Program-made: the position numbers and the translations under genes
NCBI GenBank assembly: GCA_933228895.1
Contig: OW121846.1
Location: 9,765,915-9,829,914 of the forward strand
Direction of reading: 5' to 3'
DNA: 64,000 nt
Source of the DNA: Platycnemis pennipes
Lineage: Eukaryota > Arthropoda > Insecta > Odonata > Platycnemididae
In this document: positions 33,180 to 43,960 of the stretch, one piece after another
How the letters are laid out: each line of letters starts with the position of its first letter
Numbering within the stretch: position 1 is the first letter of the stretch
The notes under the pieces: generated by a model
What the model saw: the letters and a program-made list of their open reading frames with translations, nothing else
What the model was told of the DNA's origin: nothing
Databases searched by the model: none

Positions 33180-36100
33180 CTGTTAGATCTGTTTGATAAG
33201 CATACAAGAACTCTAGCCCTTATTAATGAATCCCTAGCCAATTAATGCGCGAAACTTGATAAACTAGCCGATAAAAATTGCAAACTCCATGAACTAGCTA
33301 ATGATTTGGAGGATTAATTAAATCGTGCTGAACAAGAATCGTTGAGATTCATGGTGTCCCTTTAAATCCCGGATAAGTGTTGGGGGCTTTGGTGTGTCTA
33401 GTTACTATTGGCCTGAGAACTAAATTGGAGACATCTAACGTGAACTACTCATACCGAATAAAAGGCAGTTTCAATAACAACAAACCTCCAACAATAAGAG
33501 TACGCTTCACGCGATTCAACATTGTGCAAGAGATTCTTGAAGCTCGCCGCGTTCGAAGGAACTTCTCAACAAGTGATAACGGTTTGAGCGACAGCAGTAG
33601 AAACCTTCCCATTTATTTAAACGAATCCGCCGAGCGTAAACGGTATGCAATGGCAAGGGATGTCAAAAGAGAAGGCAAGTTCAAATATGTATGGATTAGA
33701 GGGGAAAAGATATTCGGCAGAGTTAAAGGTGGTGGAGAACAGCACGTCCTGCCCACAGGTGATGATCTCCGAGGCCTATAATAGCAAATACTAAACAGTT
33801 CAATCAATGTAAGACGCAGAGAAAAGGTTTTAGATGACAGTGGCAATGAGTCCAATTCCCGTGGAGGTTCTGTGGGCTCTACGTTACACATTTGTCATGT
33901 TAATGCTCAATCTCTACCTGCTAACATTGGTGAATTTCGTTATTATATTTTGCATAGTGATTACCATGTCATTGCAGTATCAGGACCTTGCATTCCAACC
34001 GAATGCGTGTTACTCGATAACTTTACAGTGATTCACTACGACCGTCAAGTCAGAATTGGTGGTGGAGTATTTTTATCTGTGAGAAACTGTTTCAACCCTA
34101 AGGTGTTGTCCAGTTTCAGTGAAAATCTGAAACCAGAATTTCTGTTCGTAGAAATATCTTGTAATTTGGGAAAGTGCTCTTTGCAGTTGTTTACAGACCT
34201 TCTGAAGTTGGTTATCTTCGTGACCACTTTGAGTTTCCGCTGATTAGCGTCAAACCATGCAATTCTAATCTAATAAATCTGTGGTGACTTTAACTCCGAC
34301 TTGCTTAAAGACGCGTATGGTAGTGCCTGCGTAAAGGGCCTCTGTTGCCGTTGTAATTTGTCTCTGGTGCCCTTTCTTCAAACGCATCACTTATCTGGCG
34401 TCAGTACCTTATTAGGCTTAATTAGTATCGATGACATGACTTAAGTTACAGAACACGGCCAACATCCGGTTCCTTTTTTTATCTGATCATGACGTAATAT
34501 ACATTAAATTCACTTTAAATTGTCCACATGTAAACTATCTTCCATATGTAATCGTGATTTCAAAAATTAATCACGTAATATACATTAAATTCACTTTAAA
34601 TTGTCCACATGTAAACTATCTTCCATATGTAATCGTGATTTCAAAAATTTAGCGTCGGCTAAATTTCAAAAGGATTTTGATAATTTGACATGGACTAATT
34701 TTGAGTCTACCTATTCCGTCGATGACAAATTTGCCATTTTTACATCGTACGTCATCGTACATCGTACATTAGACATGCATGCTCCTCTAAGAAAGATTCT
34801 ACTAAAGAGAAATCCTATTTCTTGGGTCACAGAGGAAATAAAAACATGATCCAGGAAAGGGATGTACCTAACTCGCTGAAAATTCTAGCGACATATCACT
34901 TCTTAACTCTTTTCAAGAATCTAAAAGGCTGATAAATGAGACACTGAAATTAATGAAAAAGACAAAAAATGGGTATTATATTACATGTTTTTCAGATAAA
35001 TGGGACTCATAAACAATTTGGAATGAGATACGTCGGCTAGGGCTTGCAAAATATTGTGAATATAATGAAAAACTTAACTTCTCTATTGACGAATAAAACG
35101 CATGCTCCTCCAGTTCTCTCAATACCAATATGTCTGGCCAAGACACTCTGAAATAGTGCGAGAAAATATAATGACTTTACACAAAATATTTTCTTCACTT
35201 TATTTTTCTCCGGAACTATTGTTAAAATACCTTAATAGCATTAAATCAAACGCTGCCGGAAAGGATGGGTTGAAAACTAAAACATTTGAAATAATTTTAT
35301 CAGTCCTGTTAGACAAAAACAATTTTTCTTGATCAATTCAACTTTTCCTCTTAGTGGGAAAACAGATATAATCAAACCTATAAAAAACATCTGAACCCGA
35401 CGGAACTATCTCATTTCCGTCCTATATCATTATTATGCACAGTATCAAAGCCACCTAAAAGATTTGTCCATAACGCCACAGTTGATTTTCTGTCCGCAAG
35501 TAGGTAATTTGATAGATAGATAATCAATCAGTTTTTCGTAGTGGCCATAGCACGCTGGCAGCTCTCATTAGGGTAACAGAAGACATCCGTGTTGCTATAG
35601 ATTACAAACTCTCTCCTTTCTTGTTTTATTTGATTTTGCGAAGGCATTTCACAGTGTTCACCGCAACTTCCTGCTCACTAAAATGAATAACTAGGATTTT
35701 CATACCCAGTAATTGAATGGTTTAAATCCTATTTGCTTATGAGATCTCAAGATGTTAAAGGGTATGATGACCAACTCTCTGAATTGTCAACATAAACCTA
35801 TGGTGCGCCTCAAATGTATATTTTTGGATCTCTACTATTCATTTTTTATTAGGGATTTGCCACTTTCTTTAATTCACTCAAATTATGAACTCTATGCTGA
35901 CTATTTGAAAATATACATATATTCACTGCCATCCAGCGCATTTGCACCGTACAATAGAAAAAGTGAACCAAGATATCAGACACATATGTGAATAGAGCCA
36001 TGCAAATCAACAGATTTGTTGACAAACTACATTATGACAATATACCTAAAATTAATGCGGATGGCATCTAAATTAATTATTCTAAGACGTTAAAAAGCTG

Positions 36101-36700
36101 GGGAGTTACTATCAATAACACTCTCACGTGGAATGAACATGTGGCTCATACCTCTAATAAGTGTCATAAAACACTGGCGCAGCTCAAACATTTTAAGCAT
36201 TTACTACTTATGGATTTACGTGCGAAACTAATTTGCTTCATTATTTATTCCTCATCTTGATTACTGCTCATTGTTCATATCTGATTTGAATAACGAACAC
36301 TGCAATAAATTGTAAATTTTGATACATGCTGGTCTTAGGTTCATATTGAATATGGGAATATACGAGCACATAACACCTTATTATCTAAAACTGAAATGGT
36401 CAAAACTCAACGATAGAAGAAAATTGCAATATTCCATTTTCATGTACAAATTGATATCTTGTAATGAGCCTGAGAGAGATTGAGAGAGTTACTAAAACTT
36501 CAGTAACCCAGTAAGGGTGGTACGTACTCAGCGACGTTTTAATATTTCAAAACGTAGGGCAAACATGTATAACCTATTAACTCCGATCAATGTGGCAATG
36601 AGATGCTGGAACGATATTCTAAGTTATATTGTCTCCTCAAAAAATATGCGGAACTTTAAATTTTCCATGTTTAATTACTTACACGAAAAGTGTTATTACA
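33180..36700 (+). pseudogene. Degenerate APE-type LINE, ORF1 and ORF2
   Basis: ORF1: 33225-33345 is a coiled coil (KLDKLADKNCKLHELANDLE), then the frame 33377-33781 reads PPTIRVRFTRFNIVQEILEA, IYLNES and YVWIRGEKIFGRVKGG, the usual ORF1 C-terminal fold. ORF2: HICHVNAQSLPANIGEF (33887 on) and YDRQVRIGGGVFLSVR are the start of the APE endonuclease; FLSDHDVIYIKFTLN (about 34475-34520) holds its SDH block. RT blocks follow: SNAAGKDGLKTKTFE (35252 on), FDFAKAFHSVHRNFLLTKM (35630 on), ELYADYLKIYI (35890 on; the catalytic YADD is YADY), then SWGVTINNTLTWNEHV (36100 on). The C-terminus ends near NVAMRCWNDI (36589) and FKFSMFNYL. Stops and frameshifts occur throughout. A Jockey/CR1-group element is likely; the clade is not resolved. 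Confidence 0.85.
34492..34649 (+). repeat. 81-bp tandem duplication inside the LINE endonuclease
   Basis: A 77-bp stretch from ACGTAATATACATTAAATTC to TTTCAAAAATT is present at 34492-34568 and again, as far as I can see without change, at 34573-34649. The period of 81 is a multiple of three. It lies directly behind the SDH endonuclease block. Confidence 0.92.
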
Positions 36701-36799
36701 AAAAATTACAAATTGCAAAGATTTTTGGTACATTTCTTCATGTATTATATACTTTGTTCATTACATTTTATTATTTTCATGTTGTACTATCACGTTTTC

Positions 36800-37075
36800 A
36801 CAATGCCTTGCATCGGCACGCTCTGCATCTCGTGTCCGTCACGTTTACCCCAAAGATAAGGCGACGGTACACGAGGGTTTTGATGGCACCATCTTGGCAC
36901 GCGAGCACGAATCCCTCGGTTTCGGACTTCAGACCTGCTGCGGAGCGCAGGAAGGCGAACGTGAGCTCCTTCGAGAGACCATGCGTTTCCAAGTTTTGAT
37001 ATGAACTTCCATGCATGGGCTTCTCGGTGTGCTTGCGGAGCAGGGTCCTTTCCTCTGCGTTCTTCATTTCAACAC
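36800..37075 (-). pseudogene. Second copy of the restriction-like-endonuclease LINE (fragment)
   Basis: One minus-strand frame stays open over 89 codons: EERTLLRKHTEKPMHGSSYQ, NLETHGLSKELTFAFLRSAA, LKSETEGFVLACQDGAIKTL, then FGVNVTDTRCRACRC. The C-R-x-C pair is the start of the CCHC-like knuckle and E-T-E-G-F-x-x-A-x-Q-D is a family signature. It aligns with 27805-28045 (same wording around EKP.HG...NLETHGLSK) and supplies the part that is broken there. It begins right behind the end of the plus-strand LINE. Confidence 0.75.
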
Positions 37076-37686
37076 AGGCACTCCGTTCCTACTATTATTT
37101 ACCAGCACTTTTCGTACACGTATGCGAAAATTTTAAGCTCAGTTGTTTGGGATTATTTACAGGATGCGACAGGATCTGTGCAGGCAGACTTCCGGTCCCC
37201 ACCTCCACTCATCCACTCCCCCTCCCTTTTCCCTCCACTCCCCCCTCCCCCCCCCCACTAAGTCTTCCTCAGAACACTCAAGGAGGGGAGGTGATGACGT
37301 ACATATCCTTAACGCAACCCGTTCGATGGGCGTCATCTTTTGCTAGTTTTAATTTTTGACTTATGAGTGATTAGCTCTGTTTAGAAGATTATTTTTTCAC
37401 TCAAGTTCATTTTTCGTTTTCATGCAATGATTTCGTGCCCAAAAGAGGGATTTCGGTTCCGAGTAGACGTTCAGTCCTATACTACCCCGCGTGAATAGCA
37501 GTTTCCAATCCTATAAAATGCTGTCCGTGACTTTCTGTAAATACTCTTGATCCATGACAACACAATATCTCCTAAAAGGGTACCTACTGGATGATTGGTT
37601 GTTTTTGCAGAAGGCCATTTGCGCCATTTAGGATAGGTGGAGAATAGGGTAGTTTCATTCATCAAAGGAAACATGATTTATTAATG
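37076..37686. other. Pyrimidine-rich tract, otherwise nothing recognised
   Basis: 37190-37258 is a run of about 70 bases that is almost only C and T on the plus strand, ending in a block of ten C. It could form unusual structures on the G-rich strand, but the spacing looks like a simple-sequence run rather than a designed element. Confidence 0.5.
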
Positions 37687-38310
37687 CAGTCATACCTTGA
37701 CTCACCAGTGACCTGACTATGAGTTTTTCGAGATACGAGCCGTCGCTCGGTGAATATTTTTGACCTGAGTTACGGGTGAGCATCTTCCGCGCCGCCATTA
37801 TTACCACAGAACACTCCACATCATCTGCCTACCATCCCGCGTCTCGCGTGCTCATTGCACGTGCTTACCTCGCAGTGGAAGCAAATTATTACAAGGAAGT
37901 ATTGTGTTTCGATTGAGTAAAGCGTATTTCTGTAGCCAAGCATCTGTGTTGTTTAACCATGGTGCCTAAGAAAGTAAGTGCAGTGGACAGTGCTGAGAGG
38001 AAGAAGAGGATGACATCCATTGAAATGATGCGTGAAATAATTGAAAAAAAACGAATGAGGTGTGTAAGTAGTGGACGTGGCGAGGCTCTACGAGCATAGA
38101 ACTACTACAATATGTACCATAGCGAAACAGAAGGGGTCCATACAGGCTGTAGCACCAGCCAAGGGTGTTAAAATGATGTCAAAGCTGAGGACTTCTATCC
38201 ATGAAAAACAGAGAAGCTGCTGACATGTGGTTGACAGAGAAGCAGCTCGCAGGAGATGCCGTGACGGAGTATTATCAGCGAGAAGGCACGAGGTCTGATC
38301 TGTCTCAGCA
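37687..38310 (+). mobile_element. Tigger/pogo-type transposon, 5' end and truncated transposase
   Basis: CAGTCATACCTTGACTCACC at 37687 is a Tigger-type terminal sequence. The transposase starts at 37959 with MVPKK, followed by IEMMREIIEKKR, then after a +1 shift VVDVARLYEHRTTTICTIAK, QKGSIQAVAPAKGVKMMSK and LRTSIHEK, then after another shift MWLTEKQLAGDAVTEYYQRE. This is the order of the N-terminal helix-turn-helix (CENP-B/Psq-like) region of Tigger. The DDE domain and the 3' end are missing. Two frameshifts and stops make it inactive. Confidence 0.85.
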
Positions 38311-39435
38311 GACCACAGGCACTTCCACGAACGACGCGCGGTCCTTCAATTTGCGTTTTGACAATACTTGAAATATTATCCTATAACTATCGAATGGGGT
38401 CCTATATGCGAGCAGAGATATTTTGCGTACTTGCATTTGCGTGTGACAACTTAATCTGTTATTGGCACATGCTTTCTGTCCCGGCCACAGTACTCCAGTT
38501 GTTTCGACTTTCGAAAAGTCACAGATTCGAATACAGCCTCAGGGAGAGATTAGCATAGGATTTTTATTTACGACTGGATCTCACGCGTGAAAGATTTTGC
38601 GGTGACGATTGCTTATGTCATTCCGTTTGCTCTACGACCTCGATGGCCTCGTGGATAAGCAAGAAGTTGGTGGCCTTAGCGAATATTCTAGATCTTTCGG
38701 AGTCAATCGCGTGACCAAAGGACGCATGCTTCGCGAATTTCAAGCTAGTGCTGGCATCAAGAATCGCTGACACTGCTATCTGGGTGGAAAATTGAATCAC
38801 AGCAAAGACTACTGAATTTCGTGAACTCTTTTGATTTGGTGTAGATGGCATTCACTTTCACCAGATTTTTTTAATTCGAAAATGTGGTGTGAAATTTTAC
38901 CTTGATATAATTCTTGCAGAGAGCGTTCCAAATCCGGTGCGTATTAAGCATGGAGATAAGACTTTCTGAAAGGGGTCGTTGTCATCATCCCGAGTGTTCC
39001 ATTCTTACGGAGGCTTACTCTTGCCCTTATTTTTTTCAACTCTGGCTTAATTCTCTCTCAAGTCTCTGAAATCTCATTACTGTATTTATCTCATGACTTG
39101 TTTTCATTCCATATATTTGACACTGGTTTTGAAATGCATCTAGTATAATGTGTAAGATCTTGGCTGAGCGTTTGACCAGCGCTTGGCGTTAACCTTAACG
39201 ATTTTATCATTTTCCCCCAAATCATTTTTTTCACGTCTCTCACTTAATTTCTTTTATTACAACCCAGTTGTTTTAATTAACTATAATATTATAAATGCCC
39301 AATTATTTTCACCACGCCTTTGGTTGAGGCATTAAGCAAAAGCTCTGTGCGGCCTGTGGGAGGACTCGCGCACAGGTATCCAAGATCTCGATACTCGTGT
39401 CGAGTTATCCTGGAAACGCTTGGGTGTCTGCTTGG
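38311..39435. other. No gene recognised
   Basis: No readable protein family on either strand. The region could contain the remaining, unreadable part of the Tigger element. Confidence 0.35.
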
Positions 39436-40256
39436 GTGGCTTGTGCGATGAGTCGATTAATCGAAGTCATCAACGATGATTTCAATCATCGCGGTGCGAT
39501 GACTGAAATCGATGACAATGAACGTCATCGACCATCGACTGCGATGAGTCGATGCGAATCATCGATGTCGATGAGTTGATGCGAATCATTGATGTCGATG
39601 AGTCGTGATGTGCTGCTGACCTCTGCTACCTCTGCTGACGACCCCTTCCTGGCGGAGCTCCACAAGTACGAGGAGGTCCCAGCTTTATCCTAATCTTCGG
39701 ACGTCTTACATTGGTATAGCAAAAGGAAGGATGTGTATCCCCGCCTTCAGAAGTACGCGAGGAAATACCTCTGTATTCCTGCCACTTCAACGTCATCAGA
39801 GCGGTTCTTCAGCGATGCAGGAAACGTTGTGTTGGACGACCGACTTGTACTCACCGATGAAAATGCGGATATGAGAATTGTATTAGTATTTCAAAGAGTT
39901 GTTGCTTAATTTGTAACTTGGTGCTTGTTTCGCTCTTTAATAAATAGGCCTTGTCCTTCTCAATTAATTTTGACCCAATTCAGTCTTCACTTACTAGCCA
40001 CACCAAACCTCCAACCGAGATATCTGCACCGATCATCGATAGCATGGATCATCGTAATTCATCGATCATCGACATTCATCGATCATCAACATTCATCAAT
40101 CATCGACATTCATCGATCATCGATATTAATCGATAGTCATCGATCATAGTGTACACTCTATTCGATAATCGATGACAGCCATCGTCATCGAAGCATTTCT
40201 ATGAAATTTTTTCATCGAAAATCGATGGCTAAAATCGGTCATCGCACAAGCCTAGT
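39436..40256. mobile_element. Internally deleted hAT element with ATCGATGA subterminal repeats
   Basis: Inverted ends GTGGCTTGTGCGATGA (39436-39451) and TCATCGCACAAGCCTA (about 40239-40254) differ only at the outermost two bases. Inside both ends are many copies of ATCGATGA or CGATGA/TCATCG: about fifteen in 39450-39605 and a similar number in 40035-40235. The centre keeps the end of a hAT transposase (listed separately). Flanks share only CTGC at the expected place, so the 8-bp target duplication is eroded or the ends are one or two bases off. Confidence 0.8.
39601..39912 (+). pseudogene. hAT transposase C-terminus inside the deleted element
   Basis: Frame from 39601: DDPFLAELHKYEEVPALS, a TAA at 39691-39693, then LHWYSKRKDVYPRLQKYARK, YLCIPATSTSSERFFSDAGN, VVLDDRLVLTDENADMRIVL and a stop at 39910. 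W-Y..., Y-L-C-I-P-A-T-S-x-x-S-E-R-F-F-S-x-A-G and the closing helix are the complete hATC region. Only one internal stop has accumulated, so this copy is younger than the one at 5 kb. The upstream part, including the first catalytic residues, is deleted. Confidence 0.85.
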
Positions 40257-43200
40257 CTGCAGTATCGAAGCGACGTAGTTCGTTGTTCGGTGGGGTATAC
40301 AGAACATGCGCGGGGTATAGCATAGTAGGTAGACCAGGGAGTAAGTTTTTCTCCATGGGAGTAATGATATGATCCTGAATAGCCAATTCAGTGTAAGCAC
40401 GGCAGGACAAAAAACAATAAGTAATAGTCATACTAAACCAAAAAAGAGCCACAATACATCAAACCGCTGTTTCCATAATTTAAAAAACTTAAGTCGTTCA
40501 CGTACGACCAGCACTTTAAGTAGAGATATTTACGTAGCTGATTTCCGTCCATAGCTTAAAAAAGCTACCCAAACTTCACGGCATGATTCAGAGTATAAAT
40601 TCTGATAAAGTTACAGATATCAAGATTATTTAAATAAAAAAAATCTGCGAGTGGAATTATCGACAGCAAATTTGTTCGGGACCATTTCTCAGAGTACAAG
40701 GGAGATCGAAATAGTTGATCGTGTACAAGAGTTTCAGTCAAGACGAAGGTTACTCGAAAGAGTCATCGAAATGGAGACATTTAACGATTACAATGTCTAC
40801 GTCAACGCTGAGAGCGTCAGGTTCCATTTGAAACGCTTAATCGGAAACACATGTTTGTGAGTACCACATCAGTCCGATGGTTTCTCAACATTAAAACTAG
40901 GTAGGCAGTTCGGTACTATTTATTTTTATCACAAAAAACTCTATATAATTAGAATATTTAATGATATATCCGACGATAGAATGAAAAATATAAAACCACG
41001 AGTCCAGGGGTATAGACGAAGAAATCTGCGAATCACTGCAGCTTCCGTTAATATCTTTCATCCTACATCAAAGAGCTACCGTAGCGTACAGAAGGGAAAT
41101 CGTTCTCCAATTAACTAACGAAAAAAATACTACCTATTAAAAGAATTAAATCTATTGATGCAATCAGCGGAAATTAAATAGTATACGGTGCATCAGTGCG
41201 TAAAAGTACCTTAAAGGAAAATTTAACATTTAACTTTTCAGGAAAGTGAATGCGTAGTCATAAGTTAAAGAGTACCTATAGTAAGGAGAAACAAAGGTTG
41301 CTACCCTGAATTGCCTAAAATTATTTCTTGTCCTACTAGGCCTACTTCATACAGTGAAACACTAATGCTGATTAAATGCATAAGCAAAGGATAATGATAG
41401 GATAGGATGATTTTCAACACGCTTGCTGCGCATAACGGCTACAGAAAGTCTTACACCGATAGACGATGTTGTAGCCGGAGTGGAAAAGGCTCTAAGCTCT
41501 TTTCTGCAATACCACATCCTGAAGGAGGATGAGTTATTGGATTTTCGTTCAATATATATCGGGGATGTTTATTAATTAATCGAGGATAAATACCTAACAT
41601 AAGAAAAACTTTCGTTCGACCGTAAATTCACGTACTGATGCTAGATTTCCAGTTCAGTTCTTATGAAAATTAAGGTATATAACAGTTTAATTAACTTTTG
41701 TTGACTATTCAATAACGTTACAATGGGTGCATTACTGAGAGTGAGATTGAACTGGAGAGACAGGTGTTCCCCAAAATATAAAATACTAAATCTTCGGTAT
41801 TTCATGCAACTATACGAGTTTTGCACATTACGTTTGAAACGCATATATCCGTTCATAGCACTGAAGGGGCTAATGGGCCATTCTTAGTCGGAAGAATATT
41901 CTTCGCGGCAGCACTTCAAAAGACACAAAGCTTTAATTGTCTTCGATATCCACCCTTGTATCATAAACTGGTTCCTTGGTAATGACCTCTGCTTGAAGAT
42001 AAGGATTTAACGTCCTTTAGATAGGAGACATTTTTCGTTAATGCTTCAACCCAGTTGCTATAGGTTCACAAAATAAAAAATAAATGGAATTTAACCCCCG
42101 CTCCCTCCATTTGTGAGAATCGAAGGAATATTTTCTAGCGCTGTATTGAAATCTCTCAACGTTATTTTTCAATAGAACGGCTTCACATTTGTACCCCGGG
42201 TGTAATAAAATTTTAATCAAGACAATAATATAAAATAGGAAACTTCCATATTTCAATCCTTCCATTAAAGAATGCCTTTTTATTGTCAAAACCAACACTT
42301 TTGGAGGGTGCTCGGCGAAATTCTAAATAAAAAGTTTGATATCTAAAATACACAAGGGATTCAGAAATGACGCTTGGTTAAGTATTTGCCGTATTATGTG
42401 AGAGATAATTCGTGTCAAATTTAGATTAAGCACTGCCTTTTTAAATGGTAACAAACAATATTCATTATCTTTTTTCTTTTTTCGTCGTCTACATCTAAGA
42501 AAAGTGGAATGATTATTTCTACAGTCAAATTAAAAATCCCCTGAGATATACCGCTCGGAGCACCTGCGATATTCAAAGAAGAATTGCCCAAGCGATGGAT
42601 ATGGACCAACTTACATGAGAACTAATGACCGGATGATTAGGTACATCATAAAATGACCGAAGAAGCATTTGGTGTGAAGTGTGACGTTTTGGAAGAAGGA
42701 AAAAGAGAGGAAGAGAATAGGCTCTATTTGGGTGGAACAATAAGAGGCAGAAATTATACAGAGCTGAAAAGAACCTCATGAGAAAAATATTAACGTACTG
42801 CTTCGCGGGATTGCTTAGTGGTATTACTTGTCTTAGTAAGCCTGCCTTTAGCGTTATGACACTATTAATAGTTTAACGCATTAAAAATATGATTCTACCT
42901 TCAGCTTATTTTATAAACTGAATATTAGTGTATATGCTTTATGTATTATCGTCCACGTCTGTAGAATATATATCAACGGATTCTTATCCTGCAATAACTG
43001 AGACGTGTTAAGACGTATCCTCCCCCCCGTGAGGGTTATTAAGTATCCCATCCAAAATTAATAGCTTCTAGTTCAAAGTTAAAAGGTTCATCAATGTCAG
43101 AAGCGACGAATGAGATACGCTTTCGTGGTGAGATAACCCTCTGAGTGACATTACGTTATATGGTAATGGGAGAGACCTTGGCTCGCCCAAAGAAATCCCC

Positions 43201-43952
43201 TCCTGTCTAACTGGCATTTTGATTGGCACTTTTAACCGGTTATTTGATGGCAGAAGCATTTAATTTGCAAAAATTAAATATGTAGATGCTCCTGTTAGTA
43301 GTATGCTAGTTGGTAACTAACTTCGAAGGAATTTTTGAAGAAACTAAAGAAAAAATCATAAATTTTCACGTGCGTGTAACAAAAAAGGGGGGAAATATTT
43401 TTTTGGAAAAATCGGAATGGTGGAAGTAACAGACACCTCGGCGTAGTATTCAGGATTTGGGTGTTCACATTTTATCCTCATGGTAAGGACCGGCTTTCTC
43501 GCCATTTTTATCAAATGTGGAGGCTAAGGTTCATTTCTTCCGGAAATTAAATTTATTTAGCGTCATTGAATTATACATTGGAAATAAAATACTTTAGAAC
43601 AATTAATTTTAAGCAGACGGGAGATAAAGATTTATCAAAGCATTTTGAAGTAGAAGGGAGATACCCTACAAATTTATGCTGGTAATACAACTTTTCCAGG
43701 CTATACGTGAATTTTCTGTGCTGCTCGGGAGTTTTACGCGAATGCGAGAATTTTGTCGGTCTCTTTCACCATATACTAGAAATATTCCGTGTTTTAGAAT
43801 ATGCAGGGAAGAAATAACTCGGTAGCAAAATAATCAAGCTAAAATTTTATGAGTAAATGCCGAGGATAAGAGTGTTTCCTTTACATTTACGCTATCGTCT
43901 GGAATCTGGACCGAGATTTATGGAGCCCAAGCAACTTGGCATTTGGTCTTTC
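40257..43952. other. Long stretch with no gene recognised
   Basis: About 3.7 kb of AT-rich sequence. The 69-codon frame at 40651-40860 plus (rich in Arg, Glu and Val) has no family resemblance. No repeats were noted. It may be plain intergenic DNA or very old transposon sequence. Confidence 0.4.
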
Positions 43953-43960
43953 ATCTAAGA

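Noticed and set aside
37190..37258. Promoter or G-quadruplex control element
   Set aside because: A simple C/T run with no neighbouring gene; nothing supports a function.
39397..40149. Several open frames rich in His, Arg, Ser and Asp
   Set aside because: They are translations of the ATCGATGA repeats at the ends of the hAT element.
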